A stretch of 46,915 nt of DNA from Lachnospiraceae bacterium (GTDB taxonomy: Bacteria > Bacillota > Clostridia > Lachnospirales > Lachnospiraceae), in assembly GCA_022764465.1 (NCBI GenBank), contig JALERL010000007.1, positions 1 through 46,915 of the forward strand, read 5' to 3'. Of the stretch, positions 15,530 through 25,004 are shown piece by piece (the first letter of the stretch is position 1; each line of letters begins with the position of its first letter). The translations under genes were made by a program, and so were the position numbers. The notes beneath the pieces are model-generated. The model did no database searches, was not told where the DNA came from, and was given only the letters and a program-made list of their open reading frames with translations.

Positions 15530-17635
15530 CTACTGATCTTTTTCATAATCATACCGTAAAAGCAGTGCTGAAGTCTTTGGCATCGTAAGATCCATTCTGC
15601 CATTGCATACTTCATATTCGACCGGCTCTAAGGAATAGCCTGATTCATCCGTAAACATCAGACAGGTCATCTTACAGTTCTTCTTCACACCGACTGCCCA
15701 GACAGACAGATCGATCCAGCGGTCTACATAATCATTGTTGACCACGATTACAAAGGACTGGGTGCGGTTGAACCTGCCGTAGCAGAGCAGATTGTCCTCT
15801 CCATTCAAGAACTTGATTGATCCGGTACGCAGTGCCGGATTCTCACGGTGGATACGGATCATCTCACGATGAAATGCTAACAGCTCCTGATCTTCATGTC
15901 CCCATGGATAAGTTCTCCGGTTATCCGGATCGGTAAAGCCGCAGACGCCCGCCTCGTCGCCATAATAGATCGTCGGTGCACCTGTCCATGTCATCTGGAT
16001 CATAACTGCTTCCCGCATTACTGCCGTGTTGATATCTGCACTTGCTGCTTCTGTTCCAAGATGATCCACACGTCCGACCTTGTGGTTGGTTCTCGTCAGG
16101 AAGCGGGAATGATCGTGGTTCGACAGTTCATTCATCGCACACTGTAAGGACGGTGTTAAAAAGCTTGTCATATAATGTTCCATCGCGCCCCGGAAGTTAT
16201 ACAGATTCCCCTGATTGCCCGGCTTATAATCATCGCTGTGCTTCTCCATTCCGGTTAAGAACCAGGTGACCGGCTCCATGAACGCATCATAGTTCATAAC
16301 GGTATCCCACTGGTCACCGCCCAGCCAGTCCTTTGGATCTCCATAATGCTCTGCTAAAATCACCGCCTGTGGATTGGCAGTCTTGACCGCCTTGCGGAAG
16401 TCCTTCCAGAACTTATGGTTAAACTCCGGGGAATGTCCCAGATCTGCTGCTACATCCAGACGCCATCCGTCTGCATTGTATGGTGGTGACACCCACTTCT
16501 GTGCCACTCTTAAGATATAGTCGTATAACTTCTCAGAGCCTTCGTAATTCAGCTTCGGCAGGGTATCATGTCCCCACCAGCCATCATAGGTGTGGTTATC
16601 CGGCCATGCATGCTCATCATGGAAACGGAAATATTCCCGGTATGGGCTGTCCGCCGATACATATGCTCCCGGTTCATAGCCCTTCTGGCCATCGTAGATC
16701 TTCTCACGATCCAGCCATTTGTTAAAGGAACCGCAGTGATTAAATACACCGTCTAAGATCACACGGATGCCGCGTTCATGCGCTTCCTTTACGAGCTGTG
16801 CAAAAAGCGCATTACTTGCCTCTAAGTTTCTCTTATCTGTTACACGGCTGATATAACGGGATGCATTCCGGTTCTCGCCGCCCTGCGGCGGAAGCAGTTC
16901 TCCTTCATCCACAACAATCTTTCCGTAGTGTGGATCTATATAATCGTAATCCTGAATATCATACTTATGATTCGATGGTGATACGAACAGCGGATTAAAA
17001 TAGATAACTTCGATTCCAAGGTCCTGTAAATAATCCAGCTTCTGTCTGACACCTTCGAGATCCCCGCCATAGAACTCTGCAACCGAAAAATTCGATGCCG
17101 GCTGATCCCAGCTGTCCATTTTCCGGCTGTTGGTACGGATATAGAAATATTCATCCGTCAGCACATCATTCGATGGATCTCCATTGTAAAATCGATCCAC
17201 AAGGATCTGATACATCACTGCGCCCTTTGCCCATGCCGGAGTAGAGAATCCAGGCACAATACAGAAATGATACTGTGGGCGGATGTCACGCGTCACACCA
17301 TACCGGTCATAATAGCAGGACAGCATTCCGGTTGACACTTCAAAATAGTAATAGTAGGACTCTTCGCCTAACTGTACCGTAATAGAATAATAATCAAACT
17401 CGCCCTCTGTCTCGGTCTTTGTCATTTCCTGCTTCTCGCCGTTATGCCACATCCAGACAATATCCACATTGTCACGCGCTGTACGAAAGCGAATCGTTAC
17501 CTTTTCATTTTTCCCCGGTTCCTCCGGCTGTCTGTAATCCGCAGTTCCATCGGAAAACAATGCGCGTTTCCGCAAAATCGGACGCATCTGCATAATATAC
17601 TGCTGTATCTTGTTCAGTTCATAAATTGATTTCAT
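15530..17635 (-). CDS. Intracellular GH13 enzyme, neopullulanase/cyclomaltodextrinase-like (701 aa)
   Basis: An N-terminal beta-rich domain (about 1-130, CBM34-like) precedes a GH13 barrel. Visible conserved regions are VILDGVFNHCG (region I), GWRLDVAAD (region II, nucleophile Asp), VILAEHYGD (region III, Glu) and LSNHDHSRF (region IV, Asp). There is no signal peptide, so it is cytoplasmic. This architecture fits enzymes that hydrolyse maltodextrins, cyclodextrins or pullulan fragments after uptake, complementing malQ and the surface amylase. The start at 17635 has AAAGGA 6 bases upstream. It is monocistronic, with a terminator-like hairpin in its leader region. Confidence 0.9.
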   Translation of the reverse strand: MKSIYELNKIQQYIMQMRPILRKRALFSDGTADYRQPEEPGKNEKVTIRFRTARDNVDIVWMWHNGEKQEMTKTETEGEFDYYSITVQLGEESYYYYFEVSTGMLSCYYDRYGVTRDIRPQYHFCIVPGFSTPAWAKGAVMYQILVDRFYNGDPSNDVLTDEYFYIRTNSRKMDSWDQPASNFSVAEFYGGDLEGVRQKLDYLQDLGIEVIYFNPLFVSPSNHKYDIQDYDYIDPHYGKIVVDEGELLPPQGGENRNASRYISRVTDKRNLEASNALFAQLVKEAHERGIRVILDGVFNHCGSFNKWLDREKIYDGQKGYEPGAYVSADSPYREYFRFHDEHAWPDNHTYDGWWGHDTLPKLNYEGSEKLYDYILRVAQKWVSPPYNADGWRLDVAADLGHSPEFNHKFWKDFRKAVKTANPQAVILAEHYGDPKDWLGGDQWDTVMNYDAFMEPVTWFLTGMEKHSDDYKPGNQGNLYNFRGAMEHYMTSFLTPSLQCAMNELSNHDHSRFLTRTNHKVGRVDHLGTEAASADINTAVMREAVMIQMTWTGAPTIYYGDEAGVCGFTDPDNRRTYPWGHEDQELLAFHREMIRIHRENPALRTGSIKFLNGEDNLLCYGRFNRTQSFVIVVNNDYVDRWIDLSVWAVGVKKNCKMTCLMFTDESGYSLEPVEYEVCNGRMDLTMPKTSALLLRYDYEKDQ

Positions 17636-17677
17636 AACGATTCCTTTCTTGAAATAAAGTGCACATCTCTATACAGC

Positions 17678-17711
17678 AAAAAAGACAGCCTGTCGAACAG
17701 CTGCCTTTTTT
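17678..17711 (-). terminator. Terminator-like hairpin ahead of the GH13 gene
   Basis: On the minus strand AAAAAAGGCAGC pairs with GCTGTCTTTTTT (one G-U), ending in a T-run only 43 bases before the GH13 start. It may terminate ftsH read-through. If the GH13 promoter lies upstream of it, it would be a leader attenuator. In the remaining 17712-18005 stretch I see AT-rich sequence and scattered GTGCAC hexamers (near 17659, 17807 and 17966) but no gene. Confidence 0.65.
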
Positions 17712-18005
17712 AGGAGAAGGTATTTTTACTATGGGGTGTAGCAAAACTATATAATGTATTGGGGGGTTTTTACAGTGATTATTGTATCATCCGTCCATCA
17801 ATAAGTGTGCACAAACTTGACAAATTAATAGGCTAAATTTTGTGAATTATTTCTAGTTAATTTTAGTCTTTTCGCAAACTCGGCGAAAATGGGAAGAAAA
17901 TGGCTTTTTCGGTTTTTCCTTAAAAAAGCTACCTCTTAATCGCTTTCGTACACTAATCCATGAAAATGTGCACTTAATTTTAGTTTTGCTATTACCTAAT
18001 TTTAC

Positions 18006-19877
18006 CTATGGTTCGATCACTTCACCTGTAGTTATACACTGTTCCTCTGATGTTTCACTTACCGGAGTGCCAAACAATGCCTCGAATTCTTCGCGGTTGA
18101 TCTTTTCTTTTTCTAATAAAAGCTGTGCGCAGGATTCTAATACATCCTTGTTTTCCCCGATGATCTTTCTTGCCTTTGCATAGCATTCATCAATGATCCG
18201 TTTTACTTCCTCATCGATTCTGGTGGCGACATTCTCACCATAGCCTCTTGTATGTGCAAGATCCCGGCCGATAAATACTTCATCATCATCGTTGTTATAA
18301 TTGATCAATCCAACATTCTCAGACATCCCATACTTCGTTACCATCGCCTTGGCAAGCTCGGTTGCCTGCTTGATATCCTGTGAAGCTCCGGTGGTAATGT
18401 CATCAAAGATCAGCTCCTCTGCGACACGACCGCCTAAGTCAACCACGATCTCCTGAAGCATTCTTCCCTTGGTGTTAAACATCTCATCGCGCTCCGGCAG
18501 CGGCATCGTATAACCTGCTGCACCTGCGCCCGTCGGAATGATCGATACCGAATAAACCGGTCCGACATCCGGAAGCAGATGGAATAGAATTGCATGACCG
18601 GATTCGTGATATGCAGTGATCTTCTTCTCCTTCTCCGTAATGATCCGGCTCTTCTTCTCTGCACCGATTCCTACCTTTACGAAGGACTTGCGGATATCGT
18701 CCTGGACAATATAACTCCGGTTCTCTCTGGCTGCAACGATCGCAGCTTCATTTAACAGGTTCTCTAAGTCTGCACCGGTAAATCCGGCAGTCGTCTGTGC
18801 CACCTGTTTTAAGTCGACATCATCACCCAGCGGCTTATTTTTTGCATGTACGGCTAAGATCTCTTCTCTGCCGCCCACATCCGGACGTCCGACATGCACC
18901 TTACGGTCAAAACGTCCCGGACGCATGATCGCAGGATCTAAGATGTCAACACGGTTGGTTGCCGCCATCACAATGATTCCTTCATTAACACCAAAACCAT
19001 CCATCTCTACCAACAACTGGTTTAAGGTCTGCTCTCTCTCGTCATGGCCGCCGCCCATTCCGGTTCCTCTGCGTCTTGCAACCGCATCGATCTCATCGAT
19101 GAAAACGATACACGGAGAATTCTTTTTCGCTTCTTCAAACAGATCACGCACACGGGATGCACCGACACCGACAAACATCTCTACAAAGTCTGATCCGGAG
19201 ATACTGAAAAACGGAACTCCTGCTTCTCCGGCGATTGCCTTGGCAAGCAGTGTCTTACCGGTTCCCGGAGGTCCGACTAACAAGACACCCTTCGGAATTC
19301 TCGCACCCAGATTGGTGTATTTCTTCGGCTCACGTAAGAAGTCTACGATCTCCTCTAACTCTTCCTTCTCTTCCCGCAGTCCGGCTACATTGTCAAATGT
19401 CACCGTCCGGTTCTCATCTGTCGTCATCTTGGCACGGCTTTTCCCAAAATTCATCATCTTGTTGCCGCCGCCATTTGCTGCCGCCTGATTATTCATAATG
19501 ATAAACAGGATAAACATAGCTGCAAATACCAGTAACAATGGCAGCAGATTCATCAGCCAGTTCTCTGCCGGCACCGAATCCATTTTATAATTCTCGAACT
19601 TATACTGCTGCATCAGGTCGATCGCATGATCTACATCCGATACATTCAGTTCGGTCTTACTCGAATCATTTTTGATGATCTCAAGCACACCTGTCGGCAC
19701 TTCCCGATTCGGATCGATCTCAACCGATACGATCTTGTGGCTTGCCAGATCATCTTCAAACTGGGTCAGGTTGTACGTGTTACTACTGCTCTGCTGATGG
19801 TCTAAAAACAAAAAGACAAGCACCACCAGTACAACCAGCCCGATATAAAATCCAAAACCTCTATAATTCTTTTTCAC
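18006..19877 (-). CDS. ftsH: ATP-dependent zinc metalloprotease FtsH (623 aa)
   Basis: The order is: TM1 (about 12-26), extracytoplasmic domain, TM2 (107-128), AAA+ domain with Walker A GPPGTGKT (202-209) and Walker [13 protein letters not shown] region, then an M41 protease domain with zinc site HESGH (424-428). It degrades misfolded membrane and short-lived cytoplasmic proteins and is needed for sporulation in Bacillus. The start is GTG at 19877 with AAGGAG 5 bases upstream. It is the last gene of spoIIE-tilS-hpt-ftsH, the same order as in Bacillus subtilis. Confidence 0.97.
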   Translation of the reverse strand: MKKNYRGFGFYIGLVVLVVLVFLFLDHQQSSSNTYNLTQFEDDLASHKIVSVEIDPNREVPTGVLEIIKNDSSKTELNVSDVDHAIDLMQQYKFENYKMDSVPAENWLMNLLPLLLVFAAMFILFIIMNNQAAANGGGNKMMNFGKSRAKMTTDENRTVTFDNVAGLREEKEELEEIVDFLREPKKYTNLGARIPKGVLLVGPPGTGKTLLAKAIAGEAGVPFFSISGSDFVEMFVGVGASRVRDLFEEAKKNSPCIVFIDEIDAVARRRGTGMGGGHDEREQTLNQLLVEMDGFGVNEGIIVMAATNRVDILDPAIMRPGRFDRKVHVGRPDVGGREEILAVHAKNKPLGDDVDLKQVAQTTAGFTGADLENLLNEAAIVAARENRSYIVQDDIRKSFVKVGIGAEKKSRIITEKEKKITAYHESGHAILFHLLPDVGPVYSVSIIPTGAGAAGYTMPLPERDEMFNTKGRMLQEIVVDLGGRVAEELIFDDITTGASQDIKQATELAKAMVTKYGMSENVGLINYNNDDDEVFIGRDLAHTRGYGENVATRIDEEVKRIIDECYAKARKIIGENKDVLESCAQLLLEKEKINREEFEALFGTPVSETSEEQCITTGEVIEP

Positions 19878-19889
19878 GGAGTCTCCTTC

Positions 19890-20414
19890 CTAGTTCAAGC
19901 TCAGTATTCCGATATATGGCAGATTACGATATCTCTGGTCATAATCTAATCCATAACCTACTACGAATTCATCCGGGATCTCAAATCCGGTATAATCGGT
20001 TGCAACATCCGTCACTCTGCGATCCGGCTTATCTAACATGGTGCAAAGCTTTAAGCTCTTTGGATTTCTCTTTGTCAGATCCTCTAACAGATACTTCAGG
20101 GTTCTTCCTGTATCAATAATATCCTCGATCACAATGACATTCTTGCCCTCGATTGATTCGTCCAGATCCTTTTTCAGCTTTATCACACCGCTTGATACGG
20201 TAGATGACCCATAACTTGATACAGACATGAAATCCAGTGTGACCGGAACTGTGATCCGCTTTGCAAGCTCACAGGTAAAAAATACCGATCCTTTTAAGAT
20301 ACAGATCAGACAGACCTCTTCCCCTGCAAAATCCTTGCTGATCTGTGCACCCAGTTCTGCAATTCTCTGATTCAGTTTGTCTTCTTCAATCAATACGCGA
20401 ATACTTTCACTCAT
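19890..20414 (-). CDS. hpt: Hypoxanthine phosphoribosyltransferase (174 aa)
   Basis: The PRPP-binding loop VIVIEDIIDTGRTL and the flexible-loop segment SVSSYGSST are typical of type I phosphoribosyltransferases of the HPRT class. It salvages hypoxanthine and guanine to IMP and GMP in the cytoplasm. The start at 20414 (MSESIRVL) follows GGAGGAAAAG and matches family length better than the frame opening at 20447. It overlaps the end of tilS by 8 bases and precedes ftsH by 12, so the three are translated as one operon. Confidence 0.95.
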   Translation of the reverse strand: MSESIRVLIEEDKLNQRIAELGAQISKDFAGEEVCLICILKGSVFFTCELAKRITVPVTLDFMSVSSYGSSTVSSGVIKLKKDLDESIEGKNVIVIEDIIDTGRTLKYLLEDLTKRNPKSLKLCTMLDKPDRRVTDVATDYTGFEIPDEFVVGYGLDYDQRYRNLPYIGILSLN

Positions 20415-21837
20415 TTTCTTCTTTTCCTCCATCATACTGTATTTCAAGAATTCTTTTTGTATGCTCTGTTACTTTATATCCTGCACTCATACGGTAGCCA
20501 ACTACCCATACGATATGTGAACCATCTGCAACCAAAGGAATCTGATCCCGCTGCTGCTGTGGAATCTTCTCATCCACAAAATACTGTTTCAGCTTCTTAC
20601 GCTTTCCGTCTTCCGTCAGCCAGAAATAATCGCCGGATCTCCTGTTTCTTACAGATAGGCTATCTTCTATCTTATCATAATCCAGCCATTTCGTATACTT
20701 GTTTTTTGGAATTTCCCCTTGCAAATTGGCACTGTCAAGCAGCCGGCAGGTGAATGCAGGTGCATCCTGCAAGCGGATCCCAGGTACATTCTCCTGCACT
20801 TTTTTCATGTCTTTCCTTTTCCCATCTGCTTTTGCAATCCGGACTCCTCCATAAGTTCTTACTGCACAAAGATCATACGGAAGACAGATCTGCCTTCCTA
20901 CCTGCCGGTCAAACAGCTCACAGACACTTTTTACATGTGACATACCAATATCCTTCTTACTGCCTGCAAGGCTTCCAAGCACTTCATAGAGCAGCAAGTC
21001 TCTTAACACCTCTTCTTCCGTATGAACCTCTTGATCTATCATGACCCCATCTGTCCCCGGATGCACGTACTGCTCCATCAGATGATCTGCCTGTTTTCTC
21101 ATATATTCCTGCGTCTGCCGCAGCAGCTCTGCTGTCTGTGCCATATGTGCAACCGCCTGATCATTGATCTCCTCTAAAACCGGAAGCACCTCATGGCGTA
21201 CCCTGTTTCTCGTATAGATGAGTTCTTCATTCGTCGCATCCGTGCGAAACGGCTGGTTTTTCTCATGCAGATAGTTCTCAATCTCACTTCTGCTCACCCC
21301 TAAAAGTGGGCGGATGATCCGTCCACGTACCGGTGCGATCCCTGCCATTCCCTGCAATGCGCTTCCGCGCACCAGATGATGCAGCATCGTCTCTGCATTG
21401 TCATTCTGGTTATGTGCAACGGCAATCTTCGCCCCCGGATAGGCGGCAGCCTCCTGCTCAAATGCCTGATAGCGCAGCCTGCGTCCTGCTTCTTCGAGTG
21501 ACTCGCCACACTTTTTTGCAATCTCCGGCACATCAAACGGATATAACACAAACGGAATATTTTTCCGCTCACACAATGCCTTTACAAATGATGCATCTGC
21601 CAGACTTTCACCGCCACGGATGCCATGTTCGATGTGTACGGCACGGATCGTGATGTCATATCTCTTTTGTATCTCTGACAGCACAAGCAGAAGGCAGACC
21701 GAATCTGCGCCGCCGGATACGCCCGTGATAACAACATCTCCCGGTGTGAGCATCTGATTTTTTTCAATATAGGCGATCACTTTTGTGATCAGATTTTCTG
21801 CCATGTCTCTCACTACTTTCTCTGATGCGGCAGGCAT
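20407..21837 (-). CDS. tilS: tRNA(Ile)-lysidine synthetase (476 aa)
   Basis: The PP-loop motif SGGADS (41-46), followed by VHIEHGIRG, identifies TilS, which converts C34 of tRNA-Ile(CAU) to lysidine with ATP and is essential for reading AUA. The C-terminal substrate-binding domain is present (about 370-470, with RNRRSGDYFW and LKQYFVDEKIP). The first ATG lies just after the spoIIE stop. An internal ATG at 21804 (MAENLITKVIAYIEKN) fits the usual N-terminus equally well and may be the true start. Confidence 0.95.
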   Translation of the reverse strand: MPAASEKVVRDMAENLITKVIAYIEKNQMLTPGDVVITGVSGGADSVCLLLVLSEIQKRYDITIRAVHIEHGIRGGESLADASFVKALCERKNIPFVLYPFDVPEIAKKCGESLEEAGRRLRYQAFEQEAAAYPGAKIAVAHNQNDNAETMLHHLVRGSALQGMAGIAPVRGRIIRPLLGVSRSEIENYLHEKNQPFRTDATNEELIYTRNRVRHEVLPVLEEINDQAVAHMAQTAELLRQTQEYMRKQADHLMEQYVHPGTDGVMIDQEVHTEEEVLRDLLLYEVLGSLAGSKKDIGMSHVKSVCELFDRQVGRQICLPYDLCAVRTYGGVRIAKADGKRKDMKKVQENVPGIRLQDAPAFTCRLLDSANLQGEIPKNKYTKWLDYDKIEDSLSVRNRRSGDYFWLTEDGKRKKLKQYFVDEKIPQQQRDQIPLVADGSHIVWVVGYRMSAGYKVTEHTKRILEIQYDGGKEENE

Positions 21838-21841
21838 ATCA

Positions 21842-23686
21842 TTAAGACTTTTCCCAGATTCCCGCCACTAACACCGTCATATCATCCGGTGCTTTTCCAC
21901 CGGTATAAAGAAGCACATGCTCTAAGATCCGTTTTGCAAGCGTATTCGGATTATTCGTCTCGATTCCTGCAATGATCTCCTGCATCGTCTCTTCCGGCTT
22001 TTCAACATGTAAGTATTCTAGCACACCATCTGTAACCATGACAAGGAAATCTCCCCCGGCAAGCTGCTTTTGCATCCGTTCAATTTCAAGCCTGTGGTAA
22101 ACGCCTGCCGGCAGGCTTGTCGACACCAGACATTCTACCTCATCCGGATGCCGGATAAAAGTTGCCGCTGCCCCGATCTTATAGAATTCACAGCTTCCGC
22201 TATACAGATTGATCTCGGCAATATCCACCGTAGAAAAAAGATCCTCCTCTCCCTTGATCACCATCGCAGAATTCATCATGCGGATTGCCGTCTCCATGCC
22301 AAATCCGGCTTCTAAAAACTTTTCCAACAATTCAATGACCGTTTCGCTCTCCCTGCACGCACGCACCCCGGAGCCCATGCCATCCGAAAGGCTTAAAATC
22401 AGCCTGCCATCCGCACGCTCGAGAAACGAAAAATTGTCACCGGAAACCGGTGCACCATCCTCAACCAGCCGCGCCACTCCATAGATACTCTGATAACAAG
22501 TCTCTTCTTCATACGTAAACAGTGTTTTTTCCTTTCCGATCAGAGCCTTTGCATCCTTATGCGGCATCATTGGATGATCCAGTGCCTTTTCTACCGCTTT
22601 TGTCAGTTCCTTAACCGGAACACAGCCTGCCTTTGCCCTTGCATTGACTTTTAACTGAATACGTCCGTTCTTTTTTTCAAAAAGACGGCCATCCGATACG
22701 AGCACCCCGCGCTCTTTTGCACGGTACTTTAATTCTGTCAGAGATGTACGTCTTTCTTTACTGATATCCACATCCGGGCTGGCACAATCTTCCATGATAT
22801 ATGCCATGGCATCTAACTGTTCTGCGATCACTTCCCGGTTCTCGATCAACCGGTTATACCACGAAAGATTCAATCTCGCCCGTTCAAATACATGCACCGC
22901 CTCCTCGATCATCGTGCCTGCATAGGGACAGTATTTTTCCATCCGAAGCCTTGCGTCCCGGTCGGCACAGCCCGCCTGACGGATCGACTCGATCAGTTGT
23001 GACAGACATCCATACATCGGTGAATCCTCATTTTCCCAACAGATAGCACAGGAATCACAGTTTGCACAAAGACGGCCCGTGATCTCATTCTGGATCTGTC
23101 CCATCTCTTCCGGTGTAAAATCCGCCTGTTCCATCTTCATTTTCAGAAAAATATCCGATAGCCCCTGAAAAGATTCCGCATAATCCTTCAGTCTTTTCCG
23201 GTGATCCTCTTCCGGCGGCACATCAATATCCGGTTGCAGCTTCCATTCTAAAAAGCTATGTAAGATCCGGCTGATCACCATTGTCGCACCAAATACAAAG
23301 ATTCCTTCCATCAGATCCACCCATAGGGCAGTACGGTTTTTCAGATCCAGCAGCTCCCCGAAGATCCCGATCAGAGAGGTTGCAACACCTGCGGTCAACG
23401 CCCCCGCCCAGGTGAAGCATCCCTTGTTCACCCATTCCATCAGGCGGATCACAACCGCTGTCACCAAGATCACCATCAGATACTTTACCATTGTGGTAAC
23501 CGGCAGCAGCACCGCCATGCCAAGTGTCATCACAACCGCCAACAGCATCCGTCCGCTTCCTTCGAGACAGCCGGCTGCAAAATATGCCGGAATCAGTGGA
23601 AAACAGCCTGCGATACTGATCCTGCACATACAGATCCCCAATAATGAAACCAGAACTTGTTTTGTGTTTTGTCTTTTCATTTTCAT
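21842..23686 (-). CDS. spoIIE: Stage II sporulation protein E, PP2C phosphatase (614 aa)
   Basis: The N-terminal 150 residues are strongly hydrophobic with multiple membrane spans. A regulatory region with Cys-rich CANCDSCAICW follows, then a C-terminal PP2C-type phosphatase with LSLSDGMGSGVRA and VMVTDGVLEYL. SpoIIE localises to the polar septum and dephosphorylates SpoIIAA to release sigma-F in the forespore. The start at 23686 is chosen because GGAGG precedes it; the open frame reaching 23755 would start upstream of the promoter -10 box. tilS, hpt and ftsH follow. Confidence 0.95.
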   Translation of the reverse strand: MKMKRQNTKQVLVSLLGICMCRISIAGCFPLIPAYFAAGCLEGSGRMLLAVVMTLGMAVLLPVTTMVKYLMVILVTAVVIRLMEWVNKGCFTWAGALTAGVATSLIGIFGELLDLKNRTALWVDLMEGIFVFGATMVISRILHSFLEWKLQPDIDVPPEEDHRKRLKDYAESFQGLSDIFLKMKMEQADFTPEEMGQIQNEITGRLCANCDSCAICWENEDSPMYGCLSQLIESIRQAGCADRDARLRMEKYCPYAGTMIEEAVHVFERARLNLSWYNRLIENREVIAEQLDAMAYIMEDCASPDVDISKERRTSLTELKYRAKERGVLVSDGRLFEKKNGRIQLKVNARAKAGCVPVKELTKAVEKALDHPMMPHKDAKALIGKEKTLFTYEEETCYQSIYGVARLVEDGAPVSGDNFSFLERADGRLILSLSDGMGSGVRACRESETVIELLEKFLEAGFGMETAIRMMNSAMVIKGEEDLFSTVDIAEINLYSGSCEFYKIGAAATFIRHPDEVECLVSTSLPAGVYHRLEIERMQKQLAGGDFLVMVTDGVLEYLHVEKPEETMQEIIAGIETNNPNTLAKRILEHVLLYTGGKAPDDMTVLVAGIWEKS

Positions 23687-23722
23687 CAAACCTCCATCCC
23701 TGTCGTTCTGACAGCAGAGGTT

Positions 23723-23755
23723 ATTATACGGATCTTCTTTTAAAATCTTTGTCAA
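23723..23755 (-). promoter_or_regulatory. spoIIE promoter of the Spo0A-activated type (21-bp spacer)
   Basis: TTGACA (23755-23750) and TATAAT (23728-23723) match the sigma-A consensus perfectly but are 21 bases apart. That unusually long spacer is known for the Spo0A-dependent spoIIE and spoIIG promoters of Bacillus. Two 0A-box-like sites lie just upstream. Confidence 0.85.
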
Positions 23756-23780
23756 ACGATTGTCCGCTTTTCAAAAACAT

Positions 23781-23809
23781 TTCGCCAAATTCTCCATTCA
23801 AATGGCGAA
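23781..23809. promoter_or_regulatory. Two inverted 0A-box-like sites upstream of spoIIE
   Basis: TTCGCCA (23781-23787) and TGGCGAA (23803-23809) both match TGNCGAA (the 0A-box core) in opposite orientation. They are 26 and 48 bases upstream of the -35 box. Confidence 0.7.
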
Positions 23810-23860
23810 TCCAAAGCCTTCTATGCAGTTCATGTTTTCGAAGCGGTTCATTCTTAAGAA

Positions 23861-23887
23861 TAAAAAGAAGAACCTCTCCGGTTCTTC
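23861..23887 (-). terminator. Intrinsic terminator after divIC
   Basis: GAAGAACC pairs with GGTTCTTC around a 5-base loop, followed by TTTTTATTC on the minus strand, 9 bases after divIC. It separates the yabPQ-divIC unit from spoIIE. Confidence 0.85.
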
Positions 23888-23895
23888 TGGTTCTT

Positions 23896-24201
23896 CTACT
23901 TTTTCTTCTCTTTAAAGACGATCTCATTATCATGTAACAGTCCAAGCTTGCTCTTTGCGATATCCTCTACATAATCCTGACTCTTTGTATATTCCTCATA
24001 ATCCTTCAGGTTCTCCTGCCGCTGCGTCTCTTCCTCTAACTGCTCCGTCAGGTTCTTCTCCTGTACGATGTATTCCTGATTCTTCTGGTACAGCCGGACG
24101 ATCTGAACCGACATGACAACTAAAAGCGTACAGACGATCAACGTAACACAAAGCTTCCCTGCACGGTTATTCTTCTTTCTCCTTCTGCTTCTCTGGCTCA
24201 T
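23896..24201 (-). CDS. divIC: Septum formation initiator, DivIC/FtsB family (101 aa)
   Basis: A basic cytoplasmic N-terminus (SQRSRRRKKNNR) precedes one membrane helix (about 17-36, LCVTLIVCTLLVVMSVQIV). A coiled coil (about 40-75) and a short C-terminal region with AKSKLGLLHDNEIVF follow. This is the DivIC/FtsB bitopic layout of the divisome FtsL-DivIC-DivIB complex. The start at 24201 has GAGGAG 5 bases upstream; the longer frame to 24213 has none. It follows yabQ, as in Bacillus. Confidence 0.92.
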   Translation of the reverse strand: MSQRSRRRKKNNRAGKLCVTLIVCTLLVVMSVQIVRLYQKNQEYIVQEKNLTEQLEEETQRQENLKDYEEYTKSQDYVEDIAKSKLGLLHDNEIVFKEKKK

Positions 24202-24243
24202 CTTACTCCTCATTTCTGCACATGCATTCTGTGCAAGCAGATA

Positions 24244-24720
24244 CTATCGTTTCTTCACACCTATTTTAACTTCTTTATACACATTTTTCAATAGCTTTGC
24301 TGCCCTTTTCCATAGTCTGACTGCCTGATGGTGCATAAAGTGTGCCGGCTTTTTTGTCCATTTTCCCAACAGATGCAGTGGATATAAGAAAAGACGAATC
24401 AGTTTTTTTAAGATCCGCGCCACAACCCCGGTTGCCCAGGAGCTGATCAGATAGTTATAGACAAGCATCCCGGTCACAATCCCTCCGATTGCAAATCCGC
24501 GGATCAGTCCATCATTCTTCCTGTAGAGCATTGCAAAGATAAAAAGTGCACTAAATACCCAGTAAAGCATATCCTCGATGGCAAGGGCAATCGTCCCGTG
24601 TGTGACCAGCTTCCGGAAAATACGGAGTACATCATACAAAAACACCAGCATACAGCCGGACAACATCGAGATTGCCATAAAATCTGCTTCCCGCAGGATA
24701 TTTTCGCTTACCTCGATCAT
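24244..24720 (-). CDS. yabQ: Spore cortex biosynthesis protein YabQ (158 aa)
   Basis: The N-terminal half has about four short membrane helices (such as MAISMLSGCMLVFLYDVLRI and MLYWVFSALFIFAMLYR) and the tail is basic. Position between yabP and divIC and the RGFAIGGIVTGMLVYN segment fit YabQ, a mother-cell membrane protein needed for spore cortex in Bacillus. Its start overlaps the yabP stop by 4 bases, so translation is coupled. Confidence 0.92.
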   Translation of the reverse strand: MIEVSENILREADFMAISMLSGCMLVFLYDVLRIFRKLVTHGTIALAIEDMLYWVFSALFIFAMLYRKNDGLIRGFAIGGIVTGMLVYNYLISSWATGVVARILKKLIRLFLYPLHLLGKWTKKPAHFMHHQAVRLWKRAAKLLKNVYKEVKIGVKKR

Positions 24721-25004
24721 TTAAACAGCCTTCCGAAAAAGGATTCGTTTGCCGGCTTCCCGTAAGCATTTCCATCGGAGTAACTCAGGCTGTCAATCCT
24801 GCCGGAAATATCAATTTCTCCCTTTTCTAGGGTCAGCCGGTTCACATGAAGGTCTGCGCCCTTGATCAGTAACATCCCCTGCTCCGTCTCTAAGAGGATC
24901 TCGCCTACATCAAAGGATAACACATCGATCACACCGCTGAAGTTCCCTGTCTTTCTATTCGACAACAGCACCTTATGTGCCTTAACAATCTTGCTTTCTT
25001 CCAT
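24717..25004 (-). CDS. yabP: Sporulation protein YabP (95 aa)
   Basis: This is a compact beta-rich YabP/YqfC-fold protein with the typical HKVLLSNRKTGNFSGVIDVLSFD opening split as HKVLLSNRKTG and SGVIDVLSFD, and GADLHVNRLTLEKGEIDISG in the middle. In Bacillus YabP is made in the mother cell under sigma-E and cooperates with YabQ. The start is ATG 25004, not the TTG just before it; GAGGAGG lies 8 bases upstream. That Shine-Dalgarno site is also the 3' arm of a terminator hairpin (see the leader feature). Confidence 0.92.
   Translation of the reverse strand: MEESKIVKAHKVLLSNRKTGNFSGVIDVLSFDVGEILLETEQGMLLIKGADLHVNRLTLEKGEIDISGRIDSLSYSDGNAYGKPANESFFGRLFK

Noticed and set aside
18925-19488. 187-residue plus-strand frame opposite ftsH
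   Set aside because: It is an antisense shadow of the AAA+ domain of ftsH with typical Ser/Pro-rich shadow composition.
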